Below, piece by piece: positions 25,065 to 33,204 of a DNA stretch of 53,807 bases. The position numbers and the translations under genes are program-made. Positions within the stretch are counted from its first letter, which is position 1. The number at the start of each line of letters is the position of its first letter. The DNA comes from Synergistaceae bacterium UBA6101 (GTDB taxonomy: Bacteria > Synergistota > Synergistia > Synergistales > Synergistaceae), in contig DIWR01000007.1 of assembly GCA_002428495.1 (NCBI GenBank), forward strand, positions 1 to 53,807. Reading direction: 5' to 3'. The notes below the pieces were generated by a model. The model was given only the letters and a program-made list of their open reading frames with translations, was not told the origin of the DNA and did no database searches.

Positions 25065-26153
25065 GTGTTTGACGAACTGAAGGAACAGGGAATGGAGAAG
25101 TTGGCTGAGTCGGGGCTTCTGGAGAGGCTTGAGAAGCTAAAAAAAGCAGGGATGGATAAGATATCGGAAACATCGCTGCCACAGGATCTGCGGACAGTTC
25201 GTGCCAACCTTGTCGGACGAAAAGGTGAGCTGACAGAGGTCCTTAAAAGTGTCGGGCAGGCTGCTCCTGAGTTGAGGAAAGTTCTTGGCCAGGCAGCAAA
25301 TGAGGTCAAGGAGATCCTGACCCAGGCTATCGATCAGAAAAACGAAGAACTGATCAACTGTGCTTCATGTTTTGAGGGTGCGGCTGATATAACTCTCCCT
25401 GGTGTGGATTTTACTTCAGGCGGACTGCATCCTATCACCCAGATGTGCTACGATCTCAACGATGCCTTCCGCTCCCTTGGCTTTGAGGTCTTTTCCGAAC
25501 CCGAGATAACGAGTGAGCTCTATGCCTTTGACAACCTGAACTTTGCCCCGGAGCACCCGGCCCGTGAAAGCATGGACACATACTGGCTGAAGGGACATGA
25601 TGAAGAGAGTGGCGCAAAGCGCCTGTGCCTAAGGCCCCACCTTACAGGTGCGAGTGTTCGCTACCTCCAGCAGCACGGGGCTCCGGCACGTTTCGTCTAC
25701 CCCGGAAGGGTCTACAGGAACGAGACTACTGATGCAAGGCACGAAAGAGCTTTCTTCCAGTACGAGGCCCTCATAGTGGATAAGGACTTCTCATTTGCTT
25801 CAGGGAAAGTGCTTGTCAAAACGATCCTTGACAAGATATTCGGAATGGATGTCGAGGTCAGGATGAGGGTCGGATTCTTCCCCTTCGTTGAGCCCGGGTT
25901 TGAGATAGATATGCGTTGTCTGGTATGCGGGGGAGAGGGCTGCAAAGTCTGTAAACACGTCGGATGGATAGAGGTAATGCCGGGCGGCACACCGCATCCC
26001 AACGTGCTGAAGGCGGCTGGACTCGATCCTGCGGTCTGGTCCGGTTTCTACATCAACATAGGATTGGACAGGCTCGTTATGATGAGATACGGTGTAGATG
26101 ATGTGCGACTCTTCCACAGCGCCGACCTTCGTTTTCTTGATCAGTTCAAATAG
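25065..26153 (+). CDS. pheS: Phenylalanyl-tRNA synthetase alpha subunit
   Basis: Catalytic subunit of the alpha2beta2 enzyme that charges tRNA-Phe. The N-terminal coiled coil covers residues 1-100. The class II core includes SELYAFDNLNFAPEHPAR, RFVYPGRVYRNETTDARHER (motif 2), and IGLDRLVMMRYGVDDVRLF (motif 3). A CLVCGGEGCKVCKHVGW segment in the core has the cysteine pattern found in many PheS proteins. GTG 25065 is used as start, with GGGGG upstream. It is followed 12 bases later by pheT. No leader peptide or T-box is seen upstream, unlike at the aro operon. Confidence 0.96.
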   Translation: MFDELKEQGMEKLAESGLLERLEKLKKAGMDKISETSLPQDLRTVRANLVGRKGELTEVLKSVGQAAPELRKVLGQAANEVKEILTQAIDQKNEELINCASCFEGAADITLPGVDFTSGGLHPITQMCYDLNDAFRSLGFEVFSEPEITSELYAFDNLNFAPEHPARESMDTYWLKGHDEESGAKRLCLRPHLTGASVRYLQQHGAPARFVYPGRVYRNETTDARHERAFFQYEALIVDKDFSFASGKVLVKTILDKIFGMDVEVRMRVGFFPFVEPGFEIDMRCLVCGGEGCKVCKHVGWIEVMPGGTPHPNVLKAAGLDPAVWSGFYINIGLDRLVMMRYGVDDVRLFHSADLRFLDQFK

Positions 26154-26165
26154 GAGATAGATACG

Positions 26166-28598
26166 ATGAAACTTTCACTTAACTGGATAAAAAAATATGT
26201 GGATCTTCCAGAAGATCTGACCATGGAGAAGCTCACCTACGACCTGACGATGTGCACCGTCGAAGTCGAGGATGCAGTCGATCTTGCGGATAGTCTCGGA
26301 GGACTTGTTGTTGGAAAGATAATCACAGTGGAGCCGCACCCGGATGCGGACAAACTCAGGATTTGCACAGTAGACGTAGGCGACATGGCTCCAAGTACTA
26401 TAGTATGCGGAGGGATCAACCTGACCCCCGGTCAGCTTACGGTAGTTGCCAAACCGGGCGCCATGGTGCGCTGGCACGGAGTCGGTGATCCTGTTGAGAT
26501 CAAGCCGGCCAAGCTCAGGGGCGTTATGAGTTACGGAATGATATGTTCTTCAGGCGAGATAGGTCTTGAGGAACTCTTTCCGGCATCCCGCGAAGCTGAG
26601 ATCATGGATATCACGGAACTGGGCGCTAAGCCGGGGAGTCCTGCAGCGGAAGCCCTCGGACTCAAAGACATCATACTCGAGATAGACAACAAATCGCTGA
26701 CAAACAGGCCTGACCTATGGGGACACTATGGAATGGCTCGTGAACTTGCCGCCATTTACGACCGGAAACTTATGTCCCTTGAAAAATCTGATCTGCCTGA
26801 GGGAAGCGGTGATCTTGGAATAGTTATAGAAAACCCGGACAGATGCCCGCGATACGCGGCCATCACTTTCAAAAACATCAAAAATGTCCCATCCCCATTC
26901 GAACTGAAGAGCATGATATGGCGCGTGGGCATGAGGCCGATCAACCTCCCTGTCGACATAACGAATTACGTGATGCTCGCAACGGGACAGCCCACCCATG
27001 GATTTGACAAAAACCACATCAAGGGCAATATACATATAAGGACAGCCAAAGAGGGAGAGAAGCTTGAGCTGCTTGACGGTGAGGTCCTTGACCTTACGAC
27101 CGCAGACCTTGTCATCGCTGATGAGAATAATCCTGTGGCCCTTGCCGGGATAATGGGGGGCAAGCTTGACTCCATTCTGGAGGATACAACAGAGATAATA
27201 CTTGAACTGGCTAACTTCACAGCGATGGGTATCAGGCGTACAGCAAAGAGATTCGACATCCGCACGGAGGCCTCCTCGCGCTTTGAAAAGAGCGTAGAAC
27301 CTCAGCGCATTGATGTCGCTATAGCAGTAGCTGTAAATATGTTTAAAGAATACTTCCCTGAGTCCGAGATAGTGGGATTAGTCGATTCATATCCTCTTCC
27401 CCTTAAAAATTCTGAGGTGGAAGTGTCTCTCTCATTCCTTTCGAGGAGGTTGGGTAAGGAACTTACCGCGGAAGAAGTTATTAGGATACTCGACAACCTT
27501 GGTTTCAAAACAGAGGCAAGGGACGGCATGTTCCACGTTACGGCTCCCTCCTGGAGGTCGACAGGCGATATCTCGCTTCCGAACGACATCCTTGAAGAGG
27601 TCGCAAGGCTTATGGGATATGAGAACTTTGATTTCATCCCTCCTAAGGTAGTGCTTGAAAAGCCCATCAACCAGAGAAAAGTGGAAATGGAGCGCTCCGT
27701 TAGGGAATACCTCGCCTTCAGGTGTGGTATGCAGGAAATATTTACCTATCCATGGATAGAAGATGAATATATCGAGGCGTCTTGTGCGGACACCAGTAAC
27801 ATGCTATGTCTCAGCACACCTCCGTCACCAGATGAGAGCAGACTTCGCTCCACGCTGATCCCGGGTATGATGAAAGGCGTATTCACCAACCTGAGGTATT
27901 TCGACAGCTTCAGGATATTCGAGCTTACACAGGTCTTTGCCGATAAAAACTATCACAGCATTAATGACCCTGCTGAACAGCTCCCGGAGATAGCAAGGCA
28001 TCTATGTGGTGCTTTTGTGGGGCCTGACCCGAGGTTTTTGTTCAGGCAGGCAAAAGGGGCGCTGGAAAATATGCACAGGGCGGTCCACATGGAGCCCCTC
28101 AGCTTTGCTCAGGTCGCCGCAAGACCACTGTGGGCGGATGACAAGCTCTGGCTCAATATTATGTATGGAGAAGAGTCCATCGGCTGCATCGGACTGATTT
28201 CCCTCAGATCAGCGCGCAAGGCAGGTATAAAAAGAAGCATGACAGTACTCTTTGAGATCGATGTCGAGAAGCTGTTGCCTCTCGCATCAAGACAGAACAG
28301 GTACATGCGCCTTCCCGAATATCCATGTGTGGACTTTGACCTCTCTATAGTCTTTGACGAAAAGGTAGCATGGTCAGATATTTATGAGACTGCCTCAAAG
28401 GTGGAACTGGTCAAAGAGGTCCGGTTCATAGACGAATATCGCGGTCCGCAGGTGGGAGAAGGGAAAAAATCCGTATCCTTCCGAACGAGGATATGCTCAA
28501 ACGAAGGCACACTTACCTCTGAAAAGATCGAAATGATCACAAAACAGATGATCAAGAAGATGTCAAAGAAGTTCGACGGAAATGTCCGCGGTGCATAA
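26166..28598 (+). CDS. pheT: Phenylalanyl-tRNA synthetase beta subunit
   Basis: Non-catalytic partner of PheS that binds tRNA and edits mischarged Tyr-tRNA-Phe. At 810 residues it is full length. The EMAP-like tRNA-binding domain near residues 40-150 includes VEPHPDADKLRICTVDVGD. B3/4 editing domain: IENPDRCPRYAAITFKN. B5: FLSRRLGKELTAEEVIRIL. The C-terminal ferredoxin-fold anticodon domain shows RLPEYPCVDFDLSIVFDEKV and ends near VRFRTRIC-like sequence. Translation is likely coupled to pheS. Confidence 0.96.
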   Translation: MKLSLNWIKKYVDLPEDLTMEKLTYDLTMCTVEVEDAVDLADSLGGLVVGKIITVEPHPDADKLRICTVDVGDMAPSTIVCGGINLTPGQLTVVAKPGAMVRWHGVGDPVEIKPAKLRGVMSYGMICSSGEIGLEELFPASREAEIMDITELGAKPGSPAAEALGLKDIILEIDNKSLTNRPDLWGHYGMARELAAIYDRKLMSLEKSDLPEGSGDLGIVIENPDRCPRYAAITFKNIKNVPSPFELKSMIWRVGMRPINLPVDITNYVMLATGQPTHGFDKNHIKGNIHIRTAKEGEKLELLDGEVLDLTTADLVIADENNPVALAGIMGGKLDSILEDTTEIILELANFTAMGIRRTAKRFDIRTEASSRFEKSVEPQRIDVAIAVAVNMFKEYFPESEIVGLVDSYPLPLKNSEVEVSLSFLSRRLGKELTAEEVIRILDNLGFKTEARDGMFHVTAPSWRSTGDISLPNDILEEVARLMGYENFDFIPPKVVLEKPINQRKVEMERSVREYLAFRCGMQEIFTYPWIEDEYIEASCADTSNMLCLSTPPSPDESRLRSTLIPGMMKGVFTNLRYFDSFRIFELTQVFADKNYHSINDPAEQLPEIARHLCGAFVGPDPRFLFRQAKGALENMHRAVHMEPLSFAQVAARPLWADDKLWLNIMYGEESIGCIGLISLRSARKAGIKRSMTVLFEIDVEKLLPLASRQNRYMRLPEYPCVDFDLSIVFDEKVAWSDIYETASKVELVKEVRFIDEYRGPQVGEGKKSVSFRTRICSNEGTLTSEKIEMITKQMIKKMSKKFDGNVRGA

Positions 28599-28640
28599 AG
28601 CTCTGGTAAAATAGAGAAAGAAAGATCAGGAGGTCTTGAT

Positions 28641-28913
28641 ATGATAGAGCAGTTTGAAAAACTTGAAGCGGCTATTAGCAGTCTCGGATCGTGCATAGAG
28701 GAAATGAAAAAGGAAAACGACAGGCTTAAAAAGGAAGCCCAGGAGCTTAAGGGAGTCATAGAGGACAGAGACCTTGAAATACTTCAGCTACAGGAGGACC
28801 TCCAAAAAAGATCCACCGCACATGATACAGAGAAAAATGAAATAGAGCACAAGCTGGAAGGTCTCCTTGGCAGGGTCTCTTCCATGACAGCGGGAAAAAC
28901 AGAAACACAATAG
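28641..28913 (+). CDS. Short coiled-coil protein, ZapB-like
   Basis: A 90-residue protein that is almost wholly coiled coil (IEEMKKENDRLKKEAQELKG, DLEILQLQEDLQKR). No enzyme motif or membrane segment is visible. It immediately precedes a zapA-like gene. ZapB of other bacteria has similar size and fold and works with ZapA at the FtsZ ring, so a similar role is inferred from context, not from clear homology. AGGAGG lies just before ATG 28641. Confidence 0.65.
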   Translation: MIEQFEKLEAAISSLGSCIEEMKKENDRLKKEAQELKGVIEDRDLEILQLQEDLQKRSTAHDTEKNEIEHKLEGLLGRVSSMTAGKTETQ

Positions 28914-28943
28914 CGCTAAATTGAGATAAAAGGAGTTTTTTCA

Positions 28944-29219
28944 ATGGACGAAGCGCCGGAGATCAGAAACCTGGGTGAGGGGAAATATTCTTTTCTTGTC
29001 GGCAGGCAGAGATACACTCTTACTACTGCGCTCGATGAGGAGCGCTTCGTCCGCATTGTCTCCGCGATACAGGAACTGGTGAGTTCTTTTCCCCCAACGC
29101 TTTCACAGGAGGAAAGGCTCTTTCTTGCCCTGATGTCCTTCTCCCATAAGCTTGACGATATAAAATGCAGGATCGATTCTCTTACCGAGACTCTCAACGA
29201 GAGCGTGTCTGATAATTGA
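28944..29219 (+). CDS. zapA: Cell division protein ZapA-like
   Basis: Small protein (91 residues) resembling ZapA, which crosslinks FtsZ protofilaments. The N-terminal beta-rich part is KYSFLVGRQRYTLTTALDEE, as in ZapA (an early Ile/Val-x-Gly-x-x-Tyr motif). A helical C-terminal half (LFLALMSFSHKLDDIKCRID) would be the tetramer coiled coil. AAGGAG stands upstream. The stop overlaps the TTG of the next gene by four bases, coupling them. Confidence 0.75.
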   Translation: MDEAPEIRNLGEGKYSFLVGRQRYTLTTALDEERFVRIVSAIQELVSSFPPTLSQEERLFLALMSFSHKLDDIKCRIDSLTETLNESVSDN

Positions 29220-29848
29220 ACCTTGTTGGCTGGCACCTGATCGACATTTTTTTTATCCTTCTCGGATGTTACTTTGTTATCCGGGGTTGCTTCCGCGGTT
29301 TTGTAGGAGAGGTACTTACCCTTGTAGGGTTTTTCTTCGCCATATACGTCTCGTTTAAATTCTCAGGAAAATTCGGCGAGGTGATCGGCGCTTTTACAGG
29401 TATAAATGAGTCAGTCTCGCAGTTGGCAGCCATTATCCTTGTCTGGCTCGTCATATCAATAATTGTTGCTGCTGTCCGTAAAATGATGAAAAGCCTTCTC
29501 TCAGCTATAAGCCTGAGCGGTATAGACAGGTTGCTTGGGATCTTTTCCGGTCTGCTAAAAACATTTGTGGCAGTCTACGTAGTCCTTATAGGAGGCCTTC
29601 TCCTTGCACCCGTGGTCGAACCGACATGGATGACCGAAAGCGATATTATCCGATATGCCGGAAGACAGTGGCCAGAGGTAAAGCAGATACTTGTTGATTT
29701 CAATCTTTTGCCGAACGCTGAAACACTTCCGGAGGGAACGCTGGAGCAGATCCTCAGACCGTACCGAAACGGAGAGTCAGGCCCGGAGGGATATATCCCT
29801 GACAGTGACAGGACTTTTATGGGAACAGGCATCCGGGAACAGGTTTGA
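29216..29848 (+). CDS. CvpA family membrane protein
   Basis: Inner-membrane protein of the CvpA/colicin V production family, 210 residues with about four membrane helices. Family-like parts include LIDIFFILLGCYFVIRGCFR near the start (D-x-hydrophobic, then RG-x-x-RG) and GIDRLLGIFSGLLKTFVAVY in the middle. Its function is not firmly known; links to cell-envelope processes are reported for the family. It begins with TTG inside the end of zapA and ends inside the TTG/ATG start region of mutS2, as it does in many bacteria. Confidence 0.85.
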   Translation: MNLVGWHLIDIFFILLGCYFVIRGCFRGFVGEVLTLVGFFFAIYVSFKFSGKFGEVIGAFTGINESVSQLAAIILVWLVISIIVAAVRKMMKSLLSAISLSGIDRLLGIFSGLLKTFVAVYVVLIGGLLLAPVVEPTWMTESDIIRYAGRQWPEVKQILVDFNLLPNAETLPEGTLEQILRPYRNGESGPEGYIPDSDRTFMGTGIREQV

Positions 29849-32211
29849 TCTTCATGTTTGCAGAAAAAGCATCATACAACAGCCTTGAAATTAAAAAGAT
29901 CATCCCCCTTATATCTAAATACTGCAGGAGCGAAATAGGCGAAGAAGCTGCCTTTGCGGCAGTTCCCGCGCAAAATTTTGACGAACTCAGGACAAGGCAG
30001 GAGCTATTCCTGTCGATAGAAGATTACAGGGAGAAAAAGGGAGAGCTTCCATGGCAGAATGGGCTTGCACCTGTGGCCCCAATGCTTGCCGAAGCGGATG
30101 AAACAGGTCTCCTAACTGGAGAAGAGCTCCTGAAGATACGCCACCTCATAAAACTCTCCGTGAAACTCAAAGAGACACTTAACTCAGAAAAAGAAAAATA
30201 TCCGGTTTTCTCTTTGATCACGAAGGAAATAAGAGATTTCACAGATGAGATAGAAAGGCTCTCTGTCATTGACGATGACGGGAGGCTATACGACTCCGCA
30301 TCCGAAAAGCTCAAAAATGTCAGGGAGAAGATCAAGGAACTCAGGGAGACCATACGCAGGAAGGGACACGCTCTGATAAACGACCCATCGATATCGGGCA
30401 TGCTGCAGGAAAGGGTCATGACGATAAGGAACGGAAGGTACACATTCCTTGTCAGGCCGGATGCGCTGAGCATCTTCCCTGGTACAGTCGTTGACCGATC
30501 AGTCTCAGGCAACAGCGTTTACATGGAACCAAACTCCATGATAAGGCTCAACAATGAATTTACTTCGTGCCGGAATTCTGAGATCTATGAAGAACAGAGG
30601 ATACTGCGCGAGCTTACTGTAAGGATCCAGAAAAAGACAAAAGGGATACTGGATGCCGAAAAAGTGATCGGGACTATAGATCTCTTTTACGCACTCTCAG
30701 AGAAAAGGCGTCTTGAAAGGTGGACCATGCCCGAGCTCTCTCACACGACGACTTTCAGCTTTAAGAAGGCCAGGCACCCACTGCTTTTCGACAAAGCCGT
30801 GCCAATTGATATCGGGTGCGGAGATAAATACAGGATACTTGTTATCACCGGTCCAAACACCGGCGGAAAAACTGTAGCACTGAAGACTGCCGGCGTATGC
30901 GTGATCCTTGGCTGGATGGGATTTCCGATCCCTGTTGCCGAAGGGTCTGTGCTTGGCATAATTGATGAGCTCTTCGCCGATATCGGGGATGAACAGAGTA
31001 TTGAGCAGAGCCTTTCCACCTTCAGCGCGCATGTCAAACATGTAACTGAGATACTTGGCGGAGCCGGTCCGAATTCACTGGTGCTGCTCGACGAACTGGG
31101 AGCAGGAACAGACCCCGAAGAGGGGGCGGCACTGGGCATAGCGATCCTAGACTGGCTTAGGGAGAAAAAGACCCTTGTGCTGGCGACCACTCACCACAAT
31201 CCGATCAAGAGGTTTGCCCTTGCAACTGCTTCTATCGAGACGGCAAGCGTTGAATTCGATATCGCTACTCTATCCCCGACCTACAAGATACTCACAGGAA
31301 TCCCCGGAAGGAGCAACGCCCTTCTGATAGCCGGCAAGCTCGGCATGCCCCGCGAAGTTATAAAAAGGGCGGAGCAGGCCATCAGCGGCAAGGAGATCTC
31401 CATGGAAGACCTGATAGCCGAACTCCACGGTAAGCGCTCAAAACTCGAAAGAGAGAGCATAGAGGTAGAAAACTCACTCAAAAAACTAGAAAGGCTAAAA
31501 AAAGACTATGAAGAAAAGGTCAAAGAAATAGAAGAAAAACGCGACACACTCATAGCAAAGGCCGACAAGAAAGCTCTCAGCATAGTTAAAAACGCGGAAG
31601 AATCTGCAAGAGCGCTCATAAAAAACCTCGAATCAGTTGAGGCAGAGTCGACCGCAAGACGTGAACTGGAGAAGAAGAGAAGTCACTTCCACAAGATAGA
31701 AAGATCCGCTGATCAGAGGGAAGAGAAAAAAATAACCGAACAGTCTGTGGCAGCGACAAAAGAGACCCTCAAAGAGGGTGACACAGTAAGAATAATAGGG
31801 ACCAAGGGCGTGGCAACAGTTCTCGAGGTAAAAGGCAAAAAGATCCTTGTACAGGCTGGAGCTGCTCAGGTGGAAGTTCCATTCACAAAGCTGAGCCTCG
31901 TTCCTCAGAAAGATATCCCCAAAGCGCCCCCATCCGTGCAGGTCAGAGTATCCCGTCCGACGGGAGTTCCGAGCGAGATAATGGTCCGTGGTATGACCAT
32001 AGATGAAGCGATACCAATGGTCGAACAGTACCTCGACCAGGCCTACAGGGCCGGTTACGACTCAGTCACAGTCATCCACGGCCGCGGTGAGGGCATATTA
32101 AGGAGAGAAGTGCAGGAACTCTGCAAAAGGACCCCTTATGTCATAGAACACAACCTCGGAGGCCCTCATGACGGGGGGTATGGGGTTACCATCGTTCGCT
32201 TCCGCAAATAA
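29845..32211 (+). CDS. mutS2: MutS2 endonuclease/ribosome-associated ATPase
   Basis: Homologue of MutS that lacks mismatch-recognition domains. It suppresses recombination in some bacteria and resolves collided ribosomes in others. The ATPase domain starts at VITGPNTGGKTVALKTAGV near residue 333 and includes VLLDELGAGTDPEEGAALG (Walker B) and TTHHNPIKRFAL. A coiled coil follows near 540-640. The C-terminal Smr nuclease domain (about 710-788) has VTVIHGRGEGILRREVQEL. Start is TTG 29845 (overlapping the CvpA stop) or ATG 29854, three codons on; either is possible. 788 residues from the first. Confidence 0.94.
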   Translation: MIFMFAEKASYNSLEIKKIIPLISKYCRSEIGEEAAFAAVPAQNFDELRTRQELFLSIEDYREKKGELPWQNGLAPVAPMLAEADETGLLTGEELLKIRHLIKLSVKLKETLNSEKEKYPVFSLITKEIRDFTDEIERLSVIDDDGRLYDSASEKLKNVREKIKELRETIRRKGHALINDPSISGMLQERVMTIRNGRYTFLVRPDALSIFPGTVVDRSVSGNSVYMEPNSMIRLNNEFTSCRNSEIYEEQRILRELTVRIQKKTKGILDAEKVIGTIDLFYALSEKRRLERWTMPELSHTTTFSFKKARHPLLFDKAVPIDIGCGDKYRILVITGPNTGGKTVALKTAGVCVILGWMGFPIPVAEGSVLGIIDELFADIGDEQSIEQSLSTFSAHVKHVTEILGGAGPNSLVLLDELGAGTDPEEGAALGIAILDWLREKKTLVLATTHHNPIKRFALATASIETASVEFDIATLSPTYKILTGIPGRSNALLIAGKLGMPREVIKRAEQAISGKEISMEDLIAELHGKRSKLERESIEVENSLKKLERLKKDYEEKVKEIEEKRDTLIAKADKKALSIVKNAEESARALIKNLESVEAESTARRELEKKRSHFHKIERSADQREEKKITEQSVAATKETLKEGDTVRIIGTKGVATVLEVKGKKILVQAGAAQVEVPFTKLSLVPQKDIPKAPPSVQVRVSRPTGVPSEIMVRGMTIDEAIPMVEQYLDQAYRAGYDSVTVIHGRGEGILRREVQELCKRTPYVIEHNLGGPHDGGYGVTIVRFRK

Positions 32212-32340
32212 AAAATTGGGATTTATAGCGATGCTAACTTAGCAAAGCTTGCTGAGCCTTCCTTCGACGTATTGATATACGCCTTCGGAAGGCTCAGCTG
32301 CGTATTGCGTCGTTATCACTCGCTCTAAATCCCAATTTTT
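32211..32340. repeat. 130-base imperfect palindrome (hairpin repeat, cluster A, element 1)
   Basis: Arms AAAAATTGGGATTTA (32211-32225) and TAAATCCCAATTTTT (32326-32340) are perfectly complementary, and pairing continues through AGCGA/TCGCT after one mismatch. A second inner stem pairs GCTGAGCCTTCC with GGAAGGCTCAGC. The element begins at the last base of mutS2. The left half resembles the neighbouring element starting at 32342 (shared GCTAACTTAGCAA-type and TTCGACGTAT stretches). It could act as a terminator of mutS2, but no T tract follows a simple stem. Confidence 0.85.
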
Positions 32341-32341
32341 G

Positions 32342-32595
32342 CAATTGGGGCATATCGGAGCGCTAGCTTAGCAACACTTGCGGTCCTGCGCTTCGACGTA
32401 TGATGATACTTTGGCGAAGTGCGGCATGAAGATGCCGCGGGAAGCTGCGACAGTACCTGTCGCGGGAAGCGGTTGCGAAGCAATTGTTAAGAACTAAGGA
32501 CCAACTGATTTGCAATCGATTCCCTACTGACTCCCGTCGGATGTTTTTCCGACAGATACTGCGTCGTCATCATCCATGATCTGCCCCATTTGTCC
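32342..32595. repeat. Modular hairpin repeat (cluster A, element 2)
   Basis: The ends CAATTGGGGCATATC (from 32342) and GATCTGCCCCATTTG (to about 32592) are inverted relative to each other. Inside are short stem-loops joined by GGGAAGC-type linkers: CTTCG/CGAAG (32391-32419), GCGGCAT/ATGCCGC (32421-32438), GCGACAG/CTGTCGC (32447-32463), CGTCGGA/TCCGACA-type (32533-32553). A related copy lies in the opposite orientation near the window end (53641-53807). I do not recognise a named family. Confidence 0.8.
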
Positions 32596-32601
32596 CCTCC
32601 C

Positions 32602-32778
32602 GTCATCCCGGTATGCCTTCGAGCCGGGATCCAGGTCTGGCCTTGTTTTGCCCCCTCTCCGTCGTTCCCGAATGCTTCAATCGGGAATCCAGCGTCTTGG
32701 GTTCGATGAGATCATAAACACAGTAATAGCCTAAAACCATAAACAATGGATCCCGGCTCAGGTGCATACCGGGATGAC
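32602..32778. repeat. GTCATCCCGG-type inverted-repeat element (cluster A, element 3)
   Basis: Left arm GTCATCCCGGTATGC...GCCGGGATCCA (32602-32633) and right arm TGGATCCCGGC...GCATACCGGGATGAC (32747-32778) are inverted copies differing only in a short centre. Each arm also folds on itself. An internal stem TTCCCGA/TCGGGAA (32665-32687) lies between. The pattern resembles dispersed ATCCCGG/CCGGGAT repeats known from many genomes (for example dRS3-like elements of Neisseria). A homologous copy in the same orientation is at about 53226-53483. Confidence 0.85.
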
Positions 32779-32814
32779 GATTAGGGGTATGGATTTTTAT
32801 AGTTCTACAACCTC

Positions 32815-33022
32815 TTCCCGCCGGCAATGCCGGCTCTTCTCGGCGATAAAATCGCCACTTCTCGCGGCATCTCCCCGCCGCACTTCTCTGCCCTTAACCA
32901 ACTGCTTGCCCACGCTTGCCGACTGCTAGCCGGCGGATGCTCTCTCCGCCCGCCCTTACGACCGCTTGCCCATTGCTTGCCGACCGCTTGCCAATTGCTA
33001 GCCGGCGGGTGCTTTTCCCGCC
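32815..33022. repeat. Hairpin-linker array with phased GCTTGCC units (cluster A, element 4)
   Basis: Hairpins GCCGGC/GCCGGC (32820-32834), GGCGAT/ATCGCC (32842-32856) and GCGGC/GCCGC (32864-32881) are joined by CTTCTC linkers. Then follow seven units of 10-11 bases ending GCTTGCC or GCTAGCC (32901-32931 and 32961-33003). Each unit group ends in a similar stem with a 7-base loop: GGCGGA/TCCGCC (32932-32950) and GGCGGG/CCCGCC (33004-33022). The same GCTTGCC units occur reversed at 53117-53144. Confidence 0.8.
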
Positions 33023-33036
33023 ATTATTGCCTCTTC

Positions 33037-33065
33037 TTGACAATCCTGACATTATGTGCCAAACT
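33037..33065 (+). promoter_or_regulatory. Possible promoter of the aro operon
   Basis: TTGACA at 33037-33042 is a perfect -35 hexamer, but the matching -10 (CAAACT at 33060-33065) is poor. An alternative pair is TTGCCT (33027-33032) with CATTAT (33050-33055), 17 bases apart. Either would start the transcript 25-40 bases ahead of the leader peptide. Confidence 0.35.
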
Positions 33066-33096
33066 ACACAAAATTTCAGCGAAAGGGGCGCAATAA

Positions 33097-33204
33097 ATGC
33101 CTAAACTCCGTGGGTTTAATTTTGCAGGCTTTTATTACTTTTATTGCTTTACACGCAATAAAAGCGATTTGTGCTGCATAAACTCACATACTGAAGGCAT
33201 ATAA
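33097..33204 (+). CDS. Phe/Tyr-rich leader peptide of the aro operon
   Basis: A 35-codon reading frame with a good ribosome-binding site (AAAGGGG, 8 bases upstream of ATG 33097) and a stop at 33202-33204. After MPKLR it reads GFNFAGFYYFYCF, so 8 of 13 residues are Phe or Tyr, with no Trp codon in the whole frame. The rest reads TRNKSDLCCINSHTEGI. The frame precedes an intrinsic terminator and then a DAHP synthase gene. This fits leader peptides that control aromatic amino acid operons by ribosome stalling (as PheL of E. coli). The peptide itself probably has no other function. Similarity to a named leader is not claimed. Confidence 0.8.
   Translation: MPKLRGFNFAGFYYFYCFTRNKSDLCCINSHTEGI

Noticed and set aside
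32901..33003. Possible CRISPR-like array
   Set aside because: Repeat units are only 10-11 bases and follow each other without 30-40-base unique spacers; no cas genes are present.
32827..33096. Open frame of 89 codons in the hairpin-repeat cluster
   Set aside because: Its residues mirror the repeated GCTTGCC units (LAHA/LAGG patterns), it has no ribosome-binding site and no family; it is a by-product of the repeats.
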